Notes under the pieces: generated by a model
Database searches by the model: none
The model's input: only the letters and a program-made list of their open reading frames with translations
What the model was told of the DNA's origin: nothing
Made by a program: the position numbers and the translations under genes
Assembly (NCBI GenBank): GCA_021806765.1
Contig: JAJZQR010000075.1
Coordinates: 1-20,789, forward strand
Length of the DNA: 20,789 nucleotides
Direction: 5' to 3'
Origin: Chloroflexota bacterium
Lineage (GTDB): Bacteria; Chloroflexota; UBA6077
Part shown: in pieces, positions 14,450 to 20,789 of the stretch
How positions within the stretch are numbered: position 1 is the stretch's first letter
Layout of the letters: every line of letters begins with the position of its first letter

Positions 14450-14784
14450 TATCGGCCCCGTCCATAGCCGCTGCTGCGCTCTCTGGCAAAGCAGTCGGAG
14501 CAGTAGACTGGCTTGTCACCACGTGGCTGGAAAGGAACCTCCGTCTCCTTGCCACAGCTGGCGCACACAGCCGGATACATCTGGCGAGGCTCTCGGCTGT
14601 ACCCCGAGCTGTAACCGCCTCGTCCACCACCGTTCCTCTCAGCCCGGCGAGCTGCTCGGCACTCTGGGCACCGCGCTGGGTCGTTGGTGAAACCCTTCTG
14701 AGCAAAGAACTCTTGCTCCTCTACCGTGAAGGCGAACGACCGCCCGCAGTCACGGCACACCAGGGTCCTCTCGGAATAGGGCAT
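14449..14784 (-). CDS. Two-zinc-ribbon protein
   Basis: This 111-residue protein has two separate treble-cysteine pairs. C10, C13, C39 and C42 form the first ribbon (TLVCRDCGRSFAFT to PARCPECRA). C74, C77, C95 and C98 form the second (VCASCGKETEVPF to VYCSDCF). A Gly/Arg/Tyr-rich linker (about 50-68) and an RSSGYGRGR tail resemble RNA-binding RGG segments. The first half matches the probable zinc-ribbon family (zinc-binding, FFAQKGF motif) and the second half the CxxC-x-CxxC type family. ATG at 14784 has AAGGAG 6 nt upstream. Its overlap with rpsU suggests a role in translation or ribosome regulation, which is inference. Confidence 0.85.
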   Translation of the reverse strand: MPYSERTLVCRDCGRSFAFTVEEQEFFAQKGFTNDPARCPECRAARRAERNGGGRGGYSSGYSREPRQMYPAVCASCGKETEVPFQPRGDKPVYCSDCFARERSSGYGRGR

Positions 14785-15061
14785 CTAAAACTCCTTAGGG
14801 AAGACTACGCTCGAACAGAGCTGAACTGTGCGGCCAACGGGGCCGACCCGGATGGAGGGCCAATGACTCCGTGGTTGTGGCTCCGAGAGGGAATCGGATG
14901 GCCACCCCTCGGGGTCAAACGCCACCTCAATCTACCATAGTTTACCAGAAAACGTACTCTTTCTGCGAACATCCGTCCACCGCAATCTGACCTGACAACC
15001 CCGTGGGTGCGAACCCTCACCGTCTGCGGGCCGGCCATCCGCTTCTCCAGATACGACAGTT
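14785..15061. other. Intergenic region without a recognisable gene
   Basis: This 277-nt gap separates the aldehyde dehydrogenase from the zinc-ribbon gene, both on the minus strand. The short ORFs here lack ribosome sites and family features. Only small GC-rich hairpins were seen (for example GGGT-TCGC-ACCC near 15007-15018 on the minus strand). No convincing promoter, tRNA or intrinsic terminator was found. Confidence 0.5.
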
Positions 15062-16552
15062 CTATCCGATACCCTCCACCAGGTCGATCTGCGCCCGCTG
15101 AAGCTTACCGGAGTAGTCCACGTAGACAGTCTTCCACTCGGTGTAGATATCCAGCGACGCCCAGGCCGCCTCTCGGTGGCCGTTGCCCGTCCCCCGGGTC
15201 CCTCCGAAAGGCAACTGAATCTCGGCGCCTATGGTACCGGCGTTGATGTACAGCACCCCGGTAGTCACGTCCCGTATTGCCTCAAAGGCCCTGTTCACGT
15301 CCCGAGTGTAGATGGAACTGGAGAGCCCATAGCGGGTGTCGTTGTTCACCCGGATCGCCTCCTCAAGGCTATCCACGGCCAGGATAGATAGGGTTGGACC
15401 AAAGATCTCTTCCTGAGCAATCCGCATCCCCGGCTCGACCTCCGCAAAGATCGTCGGCGGATAGAAACTGCCCCTGGCCAACTCCCCTTCACGGGCTATC
15501 TGGCCGCCGACCAGCAACTTTGCGCCTTCCCGCAAGCCAACCTCAGTGTACTCGTGGATCTTCTGAAGCTGCCGGGCGTTGATGACAGGCCCCACGTCTG
15601 TCTGCGGATCGATGCCGGGGCCCAGCCTCATCTTTCGGGCCCGATCCACCAACCGATCCGTAAGCTCCTTCTCCGCCGCCCGATGCACTATCACTCGACT
15701 GGCAGCCGTGCAGCGCTGGCCGGTGGTGCCGAAGGCACTCCACAAGATTCCCTCCACCGCCAACTCCAGATCGGCGTCCTCCATCACCATGATGGCGTTC
15801 TTGCCACCCATCTCCAGGGAAACCCGCTTGATCCGGGTGGCAGTCTGGGTCAGCACCCCCCGTCCTGTCTCCGTGGAGCCGGTGAAGGAGATAACATCCA
15901 CCTTGGGGTGATTCACCAGGGCATCCCCGATCTCGCTCCCGCTCCCCATCACCAGGTTCAAGACCCCGCCGGGCAGACCAGCCTCTTCGTACAGCTTCAC
16001 CAGCTCCGCCGCCAGCACCGGAGTGTCGCTAGCGGGCTTGAACACCACGGTATTGCCGCAGATCAGCGCCGCCGACAGCTTCCAGCTTGGTATGGCGATG
16101 GGAAAGTTCCAGGGCGTGATGGCGGCCACCACACCCACCGGATCCCTCATAGAGGTTCCAAACTTGTCTGGCAACTCCGAGGGCACTGTGTGTCCCAACA
16201 GTCTGCGCCCCTCCCCCGCCATGTAGAAAGTCATGTCGATAGCTTCCTGCACATCGCCGCGCCCCTCAGCGATCACCTTCCCCATCTCCCGACTCACCAG
16301 CTGAGACAGCTGCTCCTTCCGCTCCTGGAGAAGCTGTCCCACCCGAAAGAGGATCTCGCCCCGCCTGGGAGCCGGTGTCAGGCGCCATCCCTGGAAGGCC
16401 GCCGCGGCGGCCTCCACGGCCCGCTCCACATCCGCCACCGAGGAGCGGGGAAGGACTCCCACCACTTCGCCGTTGGCCGGATCCAGGCTTTCGAAGGTCC
16501 GGCCGCCCTCAGCATCCACCCACTTACCGCCAACACAGTTCTTGTACTGCAC
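15062..16552 (-). CDS. NAD(P)+-dependent aldehyde dehydrogenase
   Basis: This 496-residue enzyme belongs to the aldehyde dehydrogenase superfamily and oxidises an aldehyde or semialdehyde to the acid with NAD(P)+. From the GTG at 16552 the catalytic cysteine is C281 ([10 protein letters not shown]), the general base E247 (SLEMGGKNA) and the oxyanion asparagine N149 (TPWNFPI). The cofactor motif FTGSTETG is also present. The C-terminus [14 protein letters not shown] resembles the semialdehyde-acting group (alpha-aminoadipate or ketoglutaric semialdehyde type), but the substrate cannot be fixed from sequence. GTG at 16552 has GGAGG 6 nt upstream; the TTG at 16573 lacks one. It follows the radical SAM gene by 401 nt and is probably expressed separately. 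Confidence 0.9.
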   Translation of the reverse strand: MQYKNCVGGKWVDAEGGRTFESLDPANGEVVGVLPRSSVADVERAVEAAAAAFQGWRLTPAPRRGEILFRVGQLLQERKEQLSQLVSREMGKVIAEGRGDVQEAIDMTFYMAGEGRRLLGHTVPSELPDKFGTSMRDPVGVVAAITPWNFPIAIPSWKLSAALICGNTVVFKPASDTPVLAAELVKLYEEAGLPGGVLNLVMGSGSEIGDALVNHPKVDVISFTGSTETGRGVLTQTATRIKRVSLEMGGKNAIMVMEDADLELAVEGILWSAFGTTGQRCTAASRVIVHRAAEKELTDRLVDRARKMRLGPGIDPQTDVGPVINARQLQKIHEYTEVGLREGAKLLVGGQIAREGELARGSFYPPTIFAEVEPGMRIAQEEIFGPTLSILAVDSLEEAIRVNNDTRYGLSSSIYTRDVNRAFEAIRDVTTGVLYINAGTIGAEIQLPFGGTRGTGNGHREAAWASLDIYTEWKTVYVDYSGKLQRAQIDLVEGIG

Positions 16553-16953
16553 GCAGCGCCTCCGTAACGTCAACTAAGGGCAGGCGGCCCACCGAAACCA
16601 CCTGCCCCATCGCAAACCACAGCCCCTCAGCCCCCCTGGCCAGCCGATCCGGGCCCATCGAGTCCCGCAGCACTATCGATCCTCTGACGCACAGAGCGTT
16701 CCCTCGCCAAGCGGTAGCCGAAGGAACCCAGGGGACTGAAGGATCGGCAGGGACTCCAGAGGATTCTGGGGTGCCGAAGAAGAGGAAGACACTCCGTGGA
16801 ACTGAGAACAGTTCAGGGGGACTCAGGGCCGGCGACTCTGGGATCCCCGGTCAACTTGGGAGTACTGGGGGGAACCTGGGGAGACGTTGGCAACTCTCCC
16901 CGGGTTCCCCTGGATTCCGTCAGCGCAAACAACCTTTTGACGAGGAGTTCAGC
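16553..16953. other. 401-nt gap between the radical SAM and aldehyde dehydrogenase genes
   Basis: No gene is supported here. On the plus strand the DNA has a loose pattern of GGGGA.., GACTC.. and CCTGG.. words, which makes shadow frames look collagen-like, and a small AACTG-AGAA-CAGTT dyad at 16800-16813. The strongest element is the long hairpin at 16869-16910. No clear promoter for the aldehyde dehydrogenase was found. Confidence 0.5.
16869..16910 (-). terminator. Long GC-rich hairpin after the radical SAM gene
   Basis: GGGGAACC plus GGGGAGA (16869-16876, 16878-16884) pairs with TCTCCCC plus GGTTCCCC (16895-16901, 16903-16910), with one mismatch. The loop itself can form a GTTG/CAAC stem. 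It begins 44 nt downstream of the radical SAM stop. With no T-tract it may be a factor-assisted terminator or a message-stabilising element. Confidence 0.5.
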
Positions 16954-18753
16954 TCACGGGATGATGGGCTTCTTGCTCTGCAGGCCCTGCAGAAGGTCCA
17001 GCTGCCCCTGCAAGCGCCCCGCCACTTCCAGCCGCAGCCCCTGCAGGTCGACTCGCAGGGACTCTACCCGAACCCCGAGCCCCTCACGCACCTCGGCCTG
17101 CAACCCTTCCAGGGGAGACCGCAACCGCTGCCCCAACTCCTGCTGAAGGCTCTCCACCTGGAGCTGCAACCCCTTCAACTCACTCTGCCACCGGCTGCTA
17201 AGTTCGGCCTGCAAACCCCGGACGTCGCCCTGCAGAGCCTCGAACTGACCCTGGACCTCCTCGAGGTGGAGTTGCAGGCGTGCACCCAGCTCGACCTGCA
17301 CCACCTCCACGTCCAGTTGCAGCCGCTCCAGGGTCAACTGGGCCTCTGCCAGCCGCGCCTGGATCCTCTCCCGCAGATCGACCTGCAGGTTGTCCAGGTA
17401 GCTGGCCGGGTCGGTCACCTGCGCCAGCATCGCCTTCGCCCGCTGAAGCCCTCGCCTGGGGATTCGTCCCTGGCGGATCATCTCCTTCATCTGGGAGAAA
17501 CTCATGACTGTCTCGCGGTAGAGGTTGGCCATTTGCTCGTAGAAACGCTCCGGCGGGAGCTTGGTCGGCAGCACACTGTGGAAGAAGTCGAACTTCTCCC
17601 AGCCGCCCTTTATCAGATGTTTCGTTTCCTCGTACAGCTGCGTGCCGGGAAGCGGAGTGAGAATAGTGAACTGAAGAAACTCGATCTTCTTTCGTCTGAC
17701 GTACTCTATCAGCCCTTCGAAATCCCGCTCCTCCCAGTTGGGGTCGATCAGGAAGGCACCCCAGATGTCGATCCCGTTATCGTGCATGATGTCGATGGCT
17801 CGATCGTTGATCGCCAGGGAGGATGACTTGTTGAAGCTGCTGAGATCTTCCTCTCGGTAGGCCTCCAGCCCCATCAGCACCGTGGAGAGTCCGGTTCGCG
17901 CGGCCATGGCGATCCCATTGGGGTCCCTCACCATGGCGTCGGCCCGACCCTGGATCCAGAACTTCTTGTGGATGCCCCTCTCCTCCATCATCCCTACTAT
18001 CCGTCGAGTGCGGGGCATGGAAGCGAGGAAGTTGTCGTCCACAATGCAGAAGTACTCGCAGTCCCCTGGCAAGGCCTCTATCTCTGCGATCACCCGTTCC
18101 GGCGACTTGAAACGGACCTTGCCGCCAAAGAAACGCCATACGGAGCAGAAGTTGCATCGAAATGGGCAACCCCTGGTGGTCTCGATGGTGTAGACATCAT
18201 CCCAAAAACGGAAGAAGTAGCCCTGACGGTACTGGGTTACCAGATCGCGCCGCGGCCATGGAACCTGATCCAGATCCTTCAGGGTTGGACGAGGTGCGGT
18301 CACCCGTAGGTTCCCGTCCTCCCGATAAGCGATGCCCGCCACCTGGGATAGGTCCCCGCCGGACTCCAGGGTGCGCACCAGATGCGGGAAGGTAAGCTCT
18401 CCCTCACCGAACACTATGAAATCCACGTTCGAGCTGTCGAACTCCGAGGGGCTCATGGAGACGTGATGCCCGCCAACCACTACCTTTGTCTCGGGCAGCA
18501 CCCGTCGGGTTGTCCGGCAAATCTCCTGCGCGTGGGGCACCTCGGCGGTGTAACCGGTCGTGCCCACCATGTCCGGTTGGAACTCCTCCAGCACAGCCGC
18601 CAGGTCGGCATCGGCGCGCATATCGAATATCCGCACCTCGTGATCCGGCACTGTTCCGGCTACCGTCTCCAAAGCCAGCGGTTCCGGCCGCGCCAACCTC
18701 TTGAAGCCGATGGCAGTCTTGCTGCTATCAGGCTGGACCAGCAGTATCCGCAT
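16954..18753 (-). CDS. B12-binding radical SAM protein with a long amphipathic-helix C-terminal tail
   Basis: This 599-residue protein has an N-terminal cobalamin-binding Rossmann domain (about 1-135; MRILLVQPD, then VVVGGHHVSMSP) and no DxHxxG motif, so B12 would be bound base-off/His-off. Its radical SAM barrel (about 185-400) has the cluster motif C196-x3-C200-x2-C203 (TTRGCPFRCNFCSVW). The core resembles class B methylases such as the hopanoid C-3 methylase HpnR (SVWRFFGGKVRFKSPERV, VDDNFL), so a lipid or natural-product methylation is plausible but unproven. Residues about 445-595 are an unusual tail of Leu/Gln/Glu-rich helices with recurring LQ-x-E/D-L units, like apolipoprotein helices or a coiled coil. 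ATG at 18753 is preceded by AAGGGGGA. Confidence 0.85.
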   Translation of the reverse strand: MRILLVQPDSSKTAIGFKRLARPEPLALETVAGTVPDHEVRIFDMRADADLAAVLEEFQPDMVGTTGYTAEVPHAQEICRTTRRVLPETKVVVGGHHVSMSPSEFDSSNVDFIVFGEGELTFPHLVRTLESGGDLSQVAGIAYREDGNLRVTAPRPTLKDLDQVPWPRRDLVTQYRQGYFFRFWDDVYTIETTRGCPFRCNFCSVWRFFGGKVRFKSPERVIAEIEALPGDCEYFCIVDDNFLASMPRTRRIVGMMEERGIHKKFWIQGRADAMVRDPNGIAMAARTGLSTVLMGLEAYREEDLSSFNKSSSLAINDRAIDIMHDNGIDIWGAFLIDPNWEERDFEGLIEYVRRKKIEFLQFTILTPLPGTQLYEETKHLIKGGWEKFDFFHSVLPTKLPPERFYEQMANLYRETVMSFSQMKEMIRQGRIPRRGLQRAKAMLAQVTDPASYLDNLQVDLRERIQARLAEAQLTLERLQLDVEVVQVELGARLQLHLEEVQGQFEALQGDVRGLQAELSSRWQSELKGLQLQVESLQQELGQRLRSPLEGLQAEVREGLGVRVESLRVDLQGLRLEVAGRLQGQLDLLQGLQSKKPIIP

Positions 18754-18998
18754 TGGGTCCCCCTTTCTGGAGACAAACCCTCGTCGCTCGATCCCGCTCT
18801 GAGCGTTCCGCGTGGCCGAGAGAGGGCTCGATGCAGAGGATCCCGTGGGGCTGGATGAACCTGGAAGCCCTCAGGCGGCCCAACACCCGGTGCCCCTCAG
18901 GCAGCACCAACAATAACAGCTTACTGCTAGTCATCGGGAGAGTCAATCAACAACAAAAAAGGGGCAGTCTCCGCAGACCACCCCATGGAAGCAGCGGG
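18754..18998. other. Intergenic region between the DUF1646 transporter and the radical SAM gene
   Basis: This 245-nt gap holds the intrinsic terminator of the transporter and presumably the radical SAM promoter. A minus-strand TTGACT with TAAGCT 17 bp downstream is the best candidate, but its -10 is poor. A 68-72 codon ORF here has no ribosome site. Confidence 0.35.
18955..18984 (-). terminator. Intrinsic terminator of the DUF1646 transporter gene
   Basis: On the minus strand GGGGTGGTCT pairs with AGACTGCCCC (two wobble pairs) around a GCGG tetraloop, and six T follow directly. It lies 15 nt after the transporter stop. It is the clearest rho-independent terminator in the window. Confidence 0.85.
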
Positions 18999-19026
18999 CT
19001 AAAGGCCGAGCCGGGGGCTAAAGCCC
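18996..19026. repeat. Two copies of a GGGCTAAAGSCC palindromic motif
   Basis: GGGCTAAAGGCC (18996-19007) and GGGCTAAAGCCC (19015-19026) are 19 bp apart and each is nearly or fully self-complementary. They overlap the transporter's stop codon and encode its last residues (FSPRLGL). They look like a dispersed repeat that has extended or replaced the gene's 3' end. Confidence 0.5.
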
Positions 19027-20078
19027 AGCAGGAAGACCACCACGAAGTAGACAGCATTCAACATGAGGCCCATCGGCACGCCCAGCTTGGCCCATTCGCT
19101 ACTGGTGATGCCCAGTTTGCCGGCCGAGATGATGTTGGGGATGTTACCCGGGATCAGCATCCCGCCCGAAATGAGCAGCCCCATCAACGCCGCGTTGATC
19201 TGAATCTGGGACAGGGCGGGGGCGATCTCGGCGGCGGTCAGGGTGGCGTTATCCAGGATCGCCGAAATCATGTTCACCCAGAACAGGACCTGCGAGGGCA
19301 CCTGGATGAAGTACTTGTTGATGATCACCTCCATGCCGGCACCCAGCAGGAAGAGAGCAGCCACGAAGGCGTACACCTTGGCCGCCCTCACGATAACTTC
19401 TTTGAGGCCGCCTTCCTCAGCCTCGATCTCCACTTTCACCGGTTGATTGGCCGCCTTCTTTCCCACCAAGAAGACGCCAAAGAGACCGCACGCCACCACG
19501 CCAGGCACGATCAGCAGCCCCAGTTGATCCATCAGATACCAGAAGCCGGCGTGGTAAGGAGGTCCGCCCAGATTGGAGATGGCGATGGTGGAGAGGGGCT
19601 CTCCCAGAGGGGTGAGCACCGCACCGAGACCTATGGAGAAGCAGGCGATGATCACCAGGTTTATCTTGTCCTTCCGCTCCAGCGGCATCAGATTGGTGAA
19701 CTCGACCAGCAGCAGGGAAGAGATGATGGCCGTTATGACGCTGGACAGCAACCCCAGGGCAACCACGATGGTGAAGATGACGATCCTCAGGGGGACTCTC
19801 TTCAGAACACTGCGCATAGCGTTACCGAGAGCGCTCTTGCCGTAATAGAACATCAGACCCGCCACCAGCACTGCTGGCACGATGCCCTTCATGACCGGCT
19901 CCTCGGCCGCCTTCTTGACCAGTTCAATTCCCCACTTGCCGGCCACCGTCACGGCAAGGGCGCCCATGACAAAGAGAAAGGCCTCCAGGTTCTCCTCGAC
20001 CAACTTCACTTTGAACGGGGCGACAAGCACGACGAGGACAATGGCAAAGAGGGCCAGGTCGACTGGAGTAGGCTGCAT
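18999..20078 (-). CDS. DUF1646 family ion-transporter-like membrane protein
   Basis: This 359-residue polytopic membrane protein has about ten hydrophobic segments, the first at residues 7-22. Two re-entrant-like motifs resemble the ion transporter superfamily (NhaD, ArsB, CitMHS): GAVLTPLGEPLSTIAISNL in the first half and SAILDNATLTAAEIAPALS in the second half. A polar loop (VEIEAEEGGLKEV) separates the halves. Family members are annotated as putative cation transporters; the substrate is not known, and sodium/proton exchange is a guess by fold. ATG at 20078 has GAGGTGG 7 nt upstream. It lies 82 nt after lipB, and a strong terminator follows. Sodium balance would suit an anaerobe with Wood-Ljungdahl energetics, but no direct link is shown. 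Confidence 0.85.
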   Translation of the reverse strand: MQPTPVDLALFAIVLVVLVAPFKVKLVEENLEAFLFVMGALAVTVAGKWGIELVKKAAEEPVMKGIVPAVLVAGLMFYYGKSALGNAMRSVLKRVPLRIVIFTIVVALGLLSSVITAIISSLLLVEFTNLMPLERKDKINLVIIACFSIGLGAVLTPLGEPLSTIAISNLGGPPYHAGFWYLMDQLGLLIVPGVVACGLFGVFLVGKKAANQPVKVEIEAEEGGLKEVIVRAAKVYAFVAALFLLGAGMEVIINKYFIQVPSQVLFWVNMISAILDNATLTAAEIAPALSQIQINAALMGLLISGGMLIPGNIPNIISAGKLGITSSEWAKLGVPMGLMLNAVYFVVVFLLGFSPRLGL

Positions 20079-20160
20079 CCGTTATCCACCTCGCAACATC
20101 TTGACTTCTCTCTTGCCGTCGAGAGTCACCGCCGGCAAGGAACAGCGTCGTCTCTTTGCA

Positions 20161-20789
20161 TCAGGGCAGAAACGCAGTGGAATCGGTCGGCCCAAAGACA
20201 GCTGCCGCGGCCAGATCGGCCGGACGACACGACACCATCTCCAGACCGAATAGGCGAGAGAAACTCTGTGTCAGCAGGGGCCGGACTTCCGAGACCTGCA
20301 CTGTGCGGCCCAGCAACCTGGCGAGGGAAGTCACGCCCCTATCCGTTATCCCGCAGGGATTGATCAAGCCAAAGTGAGAGAGGTTGGGGTTCACGTTCAA
20401 CGCAAAGCCGTGGGTGGTAATACCCCCGGAGATGGCGACTCCGATAGCAGCAACCTTCTCATCCCGGACCCAGACCCCGACATGCCTGGGATCCTGTCTG
20501 GCCTCGATCCCGAACCCATGGAGCAGATCTATGATCACCAGCTCGAGAGTGTGAACGTAGAGGGACGCACCCATGCCCAGTTGGCGCAGTCCCAGGATGG
20601 GATAACCCACCAGTTGCCCGGGCCCGTGGTAGGTCACGTCACCCCCTCGGGTGCTCTGATACACCGCGATCCCCTCACTCCGCAACAACTCCTCCGAGAC
20701 AACAATGTTGGCCCGGTTGGCCCTGCGCCCCAGAGTGAGAACGGGGGGATGTTCCAGGGTAATCAGGGTGTCAGGGATCACACCCTTCT
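20161..20789 (-). CDS. lipB: Octanoyltransferase LipB (partial, N-terminus off the window)
   Basis: LipB moves octanoyl from acyl carrier protein to the lipoyl domains of glycine cleavage or 2-oxoacid dehydrogenase proteins, the first step of lipoate synthesis. Visible motifs are LEHPPVLTLGRRA, RGGDVTYHGPGQLVGYPI, EKVAAIGVAIS and NPCGITDRGVTSL. The active-site cysteine (codon 20355-20353), lysine (20457-20455) and conserved histidine (20628-20626) are all present. The frame is open to the edge and reads KGVIPDTL there, so the GTG at 20781 is not the real start; about 20-30 N-terminal residues are missing. The transporter starts 82 nt downstream on the same strand. Confidence 0.95.
   Translation of the reverse strand, partial: KGVIPDTLITLEHPPVLTLGRRANRANIVVSEELLRSEGIAVYQSTRGGDVTYHGPGQLVGYPILGLRQLGMGASLYVHTLELVIIDLLHGFGIEARQDPRHVGVWVRDEKVAAIGVAISGGITTHGFALNVNPNLSHFGLINPCGITDRGVTSLARLLGRTVQVSEVRPLLTQSFSRLFGLEMVSCRPADLAAAAVFGPTDSTAFLP

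Noticed and set aside
14996..15030. Possible tRNA T-arm (GGTGCGAACCCTCACC-like)
   Set aside because: Stem pairing is imperfect, and no acceptor, D or anticodon arms can be placed around it.
16375..17826. 483-codon plus-strand frame with collagen-like Gly-rich and Gln/Leu-rich stretches
   Set aside because: It crosses the aldehyde dehydrogenase start, the intergenic gap and the coiled tail of the radical SAM gene. The apparent repeats are the antisense of the amphipathic tail.
18728..18946. 72-codon minus-strand ORF just upstream of the radical SAM start
   Set aside because: It has no ribosome binding site, overlaps the radical SAM start and shows no recognisable motif. It remains a weak possibility for a small gene.
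18753..20363. 536-codon plus-strand open frame across the transporter and lipB
   Set aside because: It spans two real minus-strand genes and their intergenic gap, is rich in His/Gln/Asp typical of antisense translation, and has no ribosome site.

Overview
The window is high-GC bacterial DNA that carries the carbonyl branch of the bacterial Wood-Ljungdahl (reductive acetyl-CoA) pathway, so the host is an anaerobe using CO dehydrogenase/acetyl-CoA synthase. An AfsR/MalT-type STAND-TPR regulator with a SARP-like C-terminus, a DUF5317 membrane protein, an Os1348/NHLP-type small protein and several dyad-rich intergenic repeats suggest an uncultured Chloroflexota. This placement is an inference from gene content, not from a phylogeny.

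Bases 1-6660 hold one operon read leftward: acsA (CO dehydrogenase), acsB (acetyl-CoA synthase), a gap with two hairpins, acsD and acsC (small and large subunits of the corrinoid iron-sulfur protein; acsC runs off the left edge). A near-consensus promoter lies at about 6629-6656 and implies a structured leader of about 360 nt. A short membrane HisKA-only protein (6823-7320, +) diverges from this promoter. It converges on a RACo-type corrinoid-protein reactivase (7384-9297, -), which appears to start at an ATT codon. RACo reductively rescues Co(II) in the corrinoid protein, so acsA, acsB, acsD, acsC and RACo form one functional set.

Bases 9300-14200 look like a regulatory or signalling locus. 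It contains a 1078-aa AfsR/MalT-like regulator (NTPase, TPRs, winged helix, BTAD), then a tandem direct repeat with 11-bp spacing of the kind SARP proteins bind, a 34-aa export-type peptide, a DUF5317 membrane protein and a 90-aa NHLP-like protein. Repeat-derived dyads close the locus.

Bases 14200-20789 are all on the minus strand: rpsU overlapping a two-ribbon zinc protein, an aldehyde dehydrogenase, a B12-binding radical SAM protein with a long apolipoprotein-like amphipathic tail, a DUF1646 ion transporter with a good intrinsic terminator, and lipB cut by the right edge. No tRNA, rRNA, CRISPR array or complete insertion sequence was seen.
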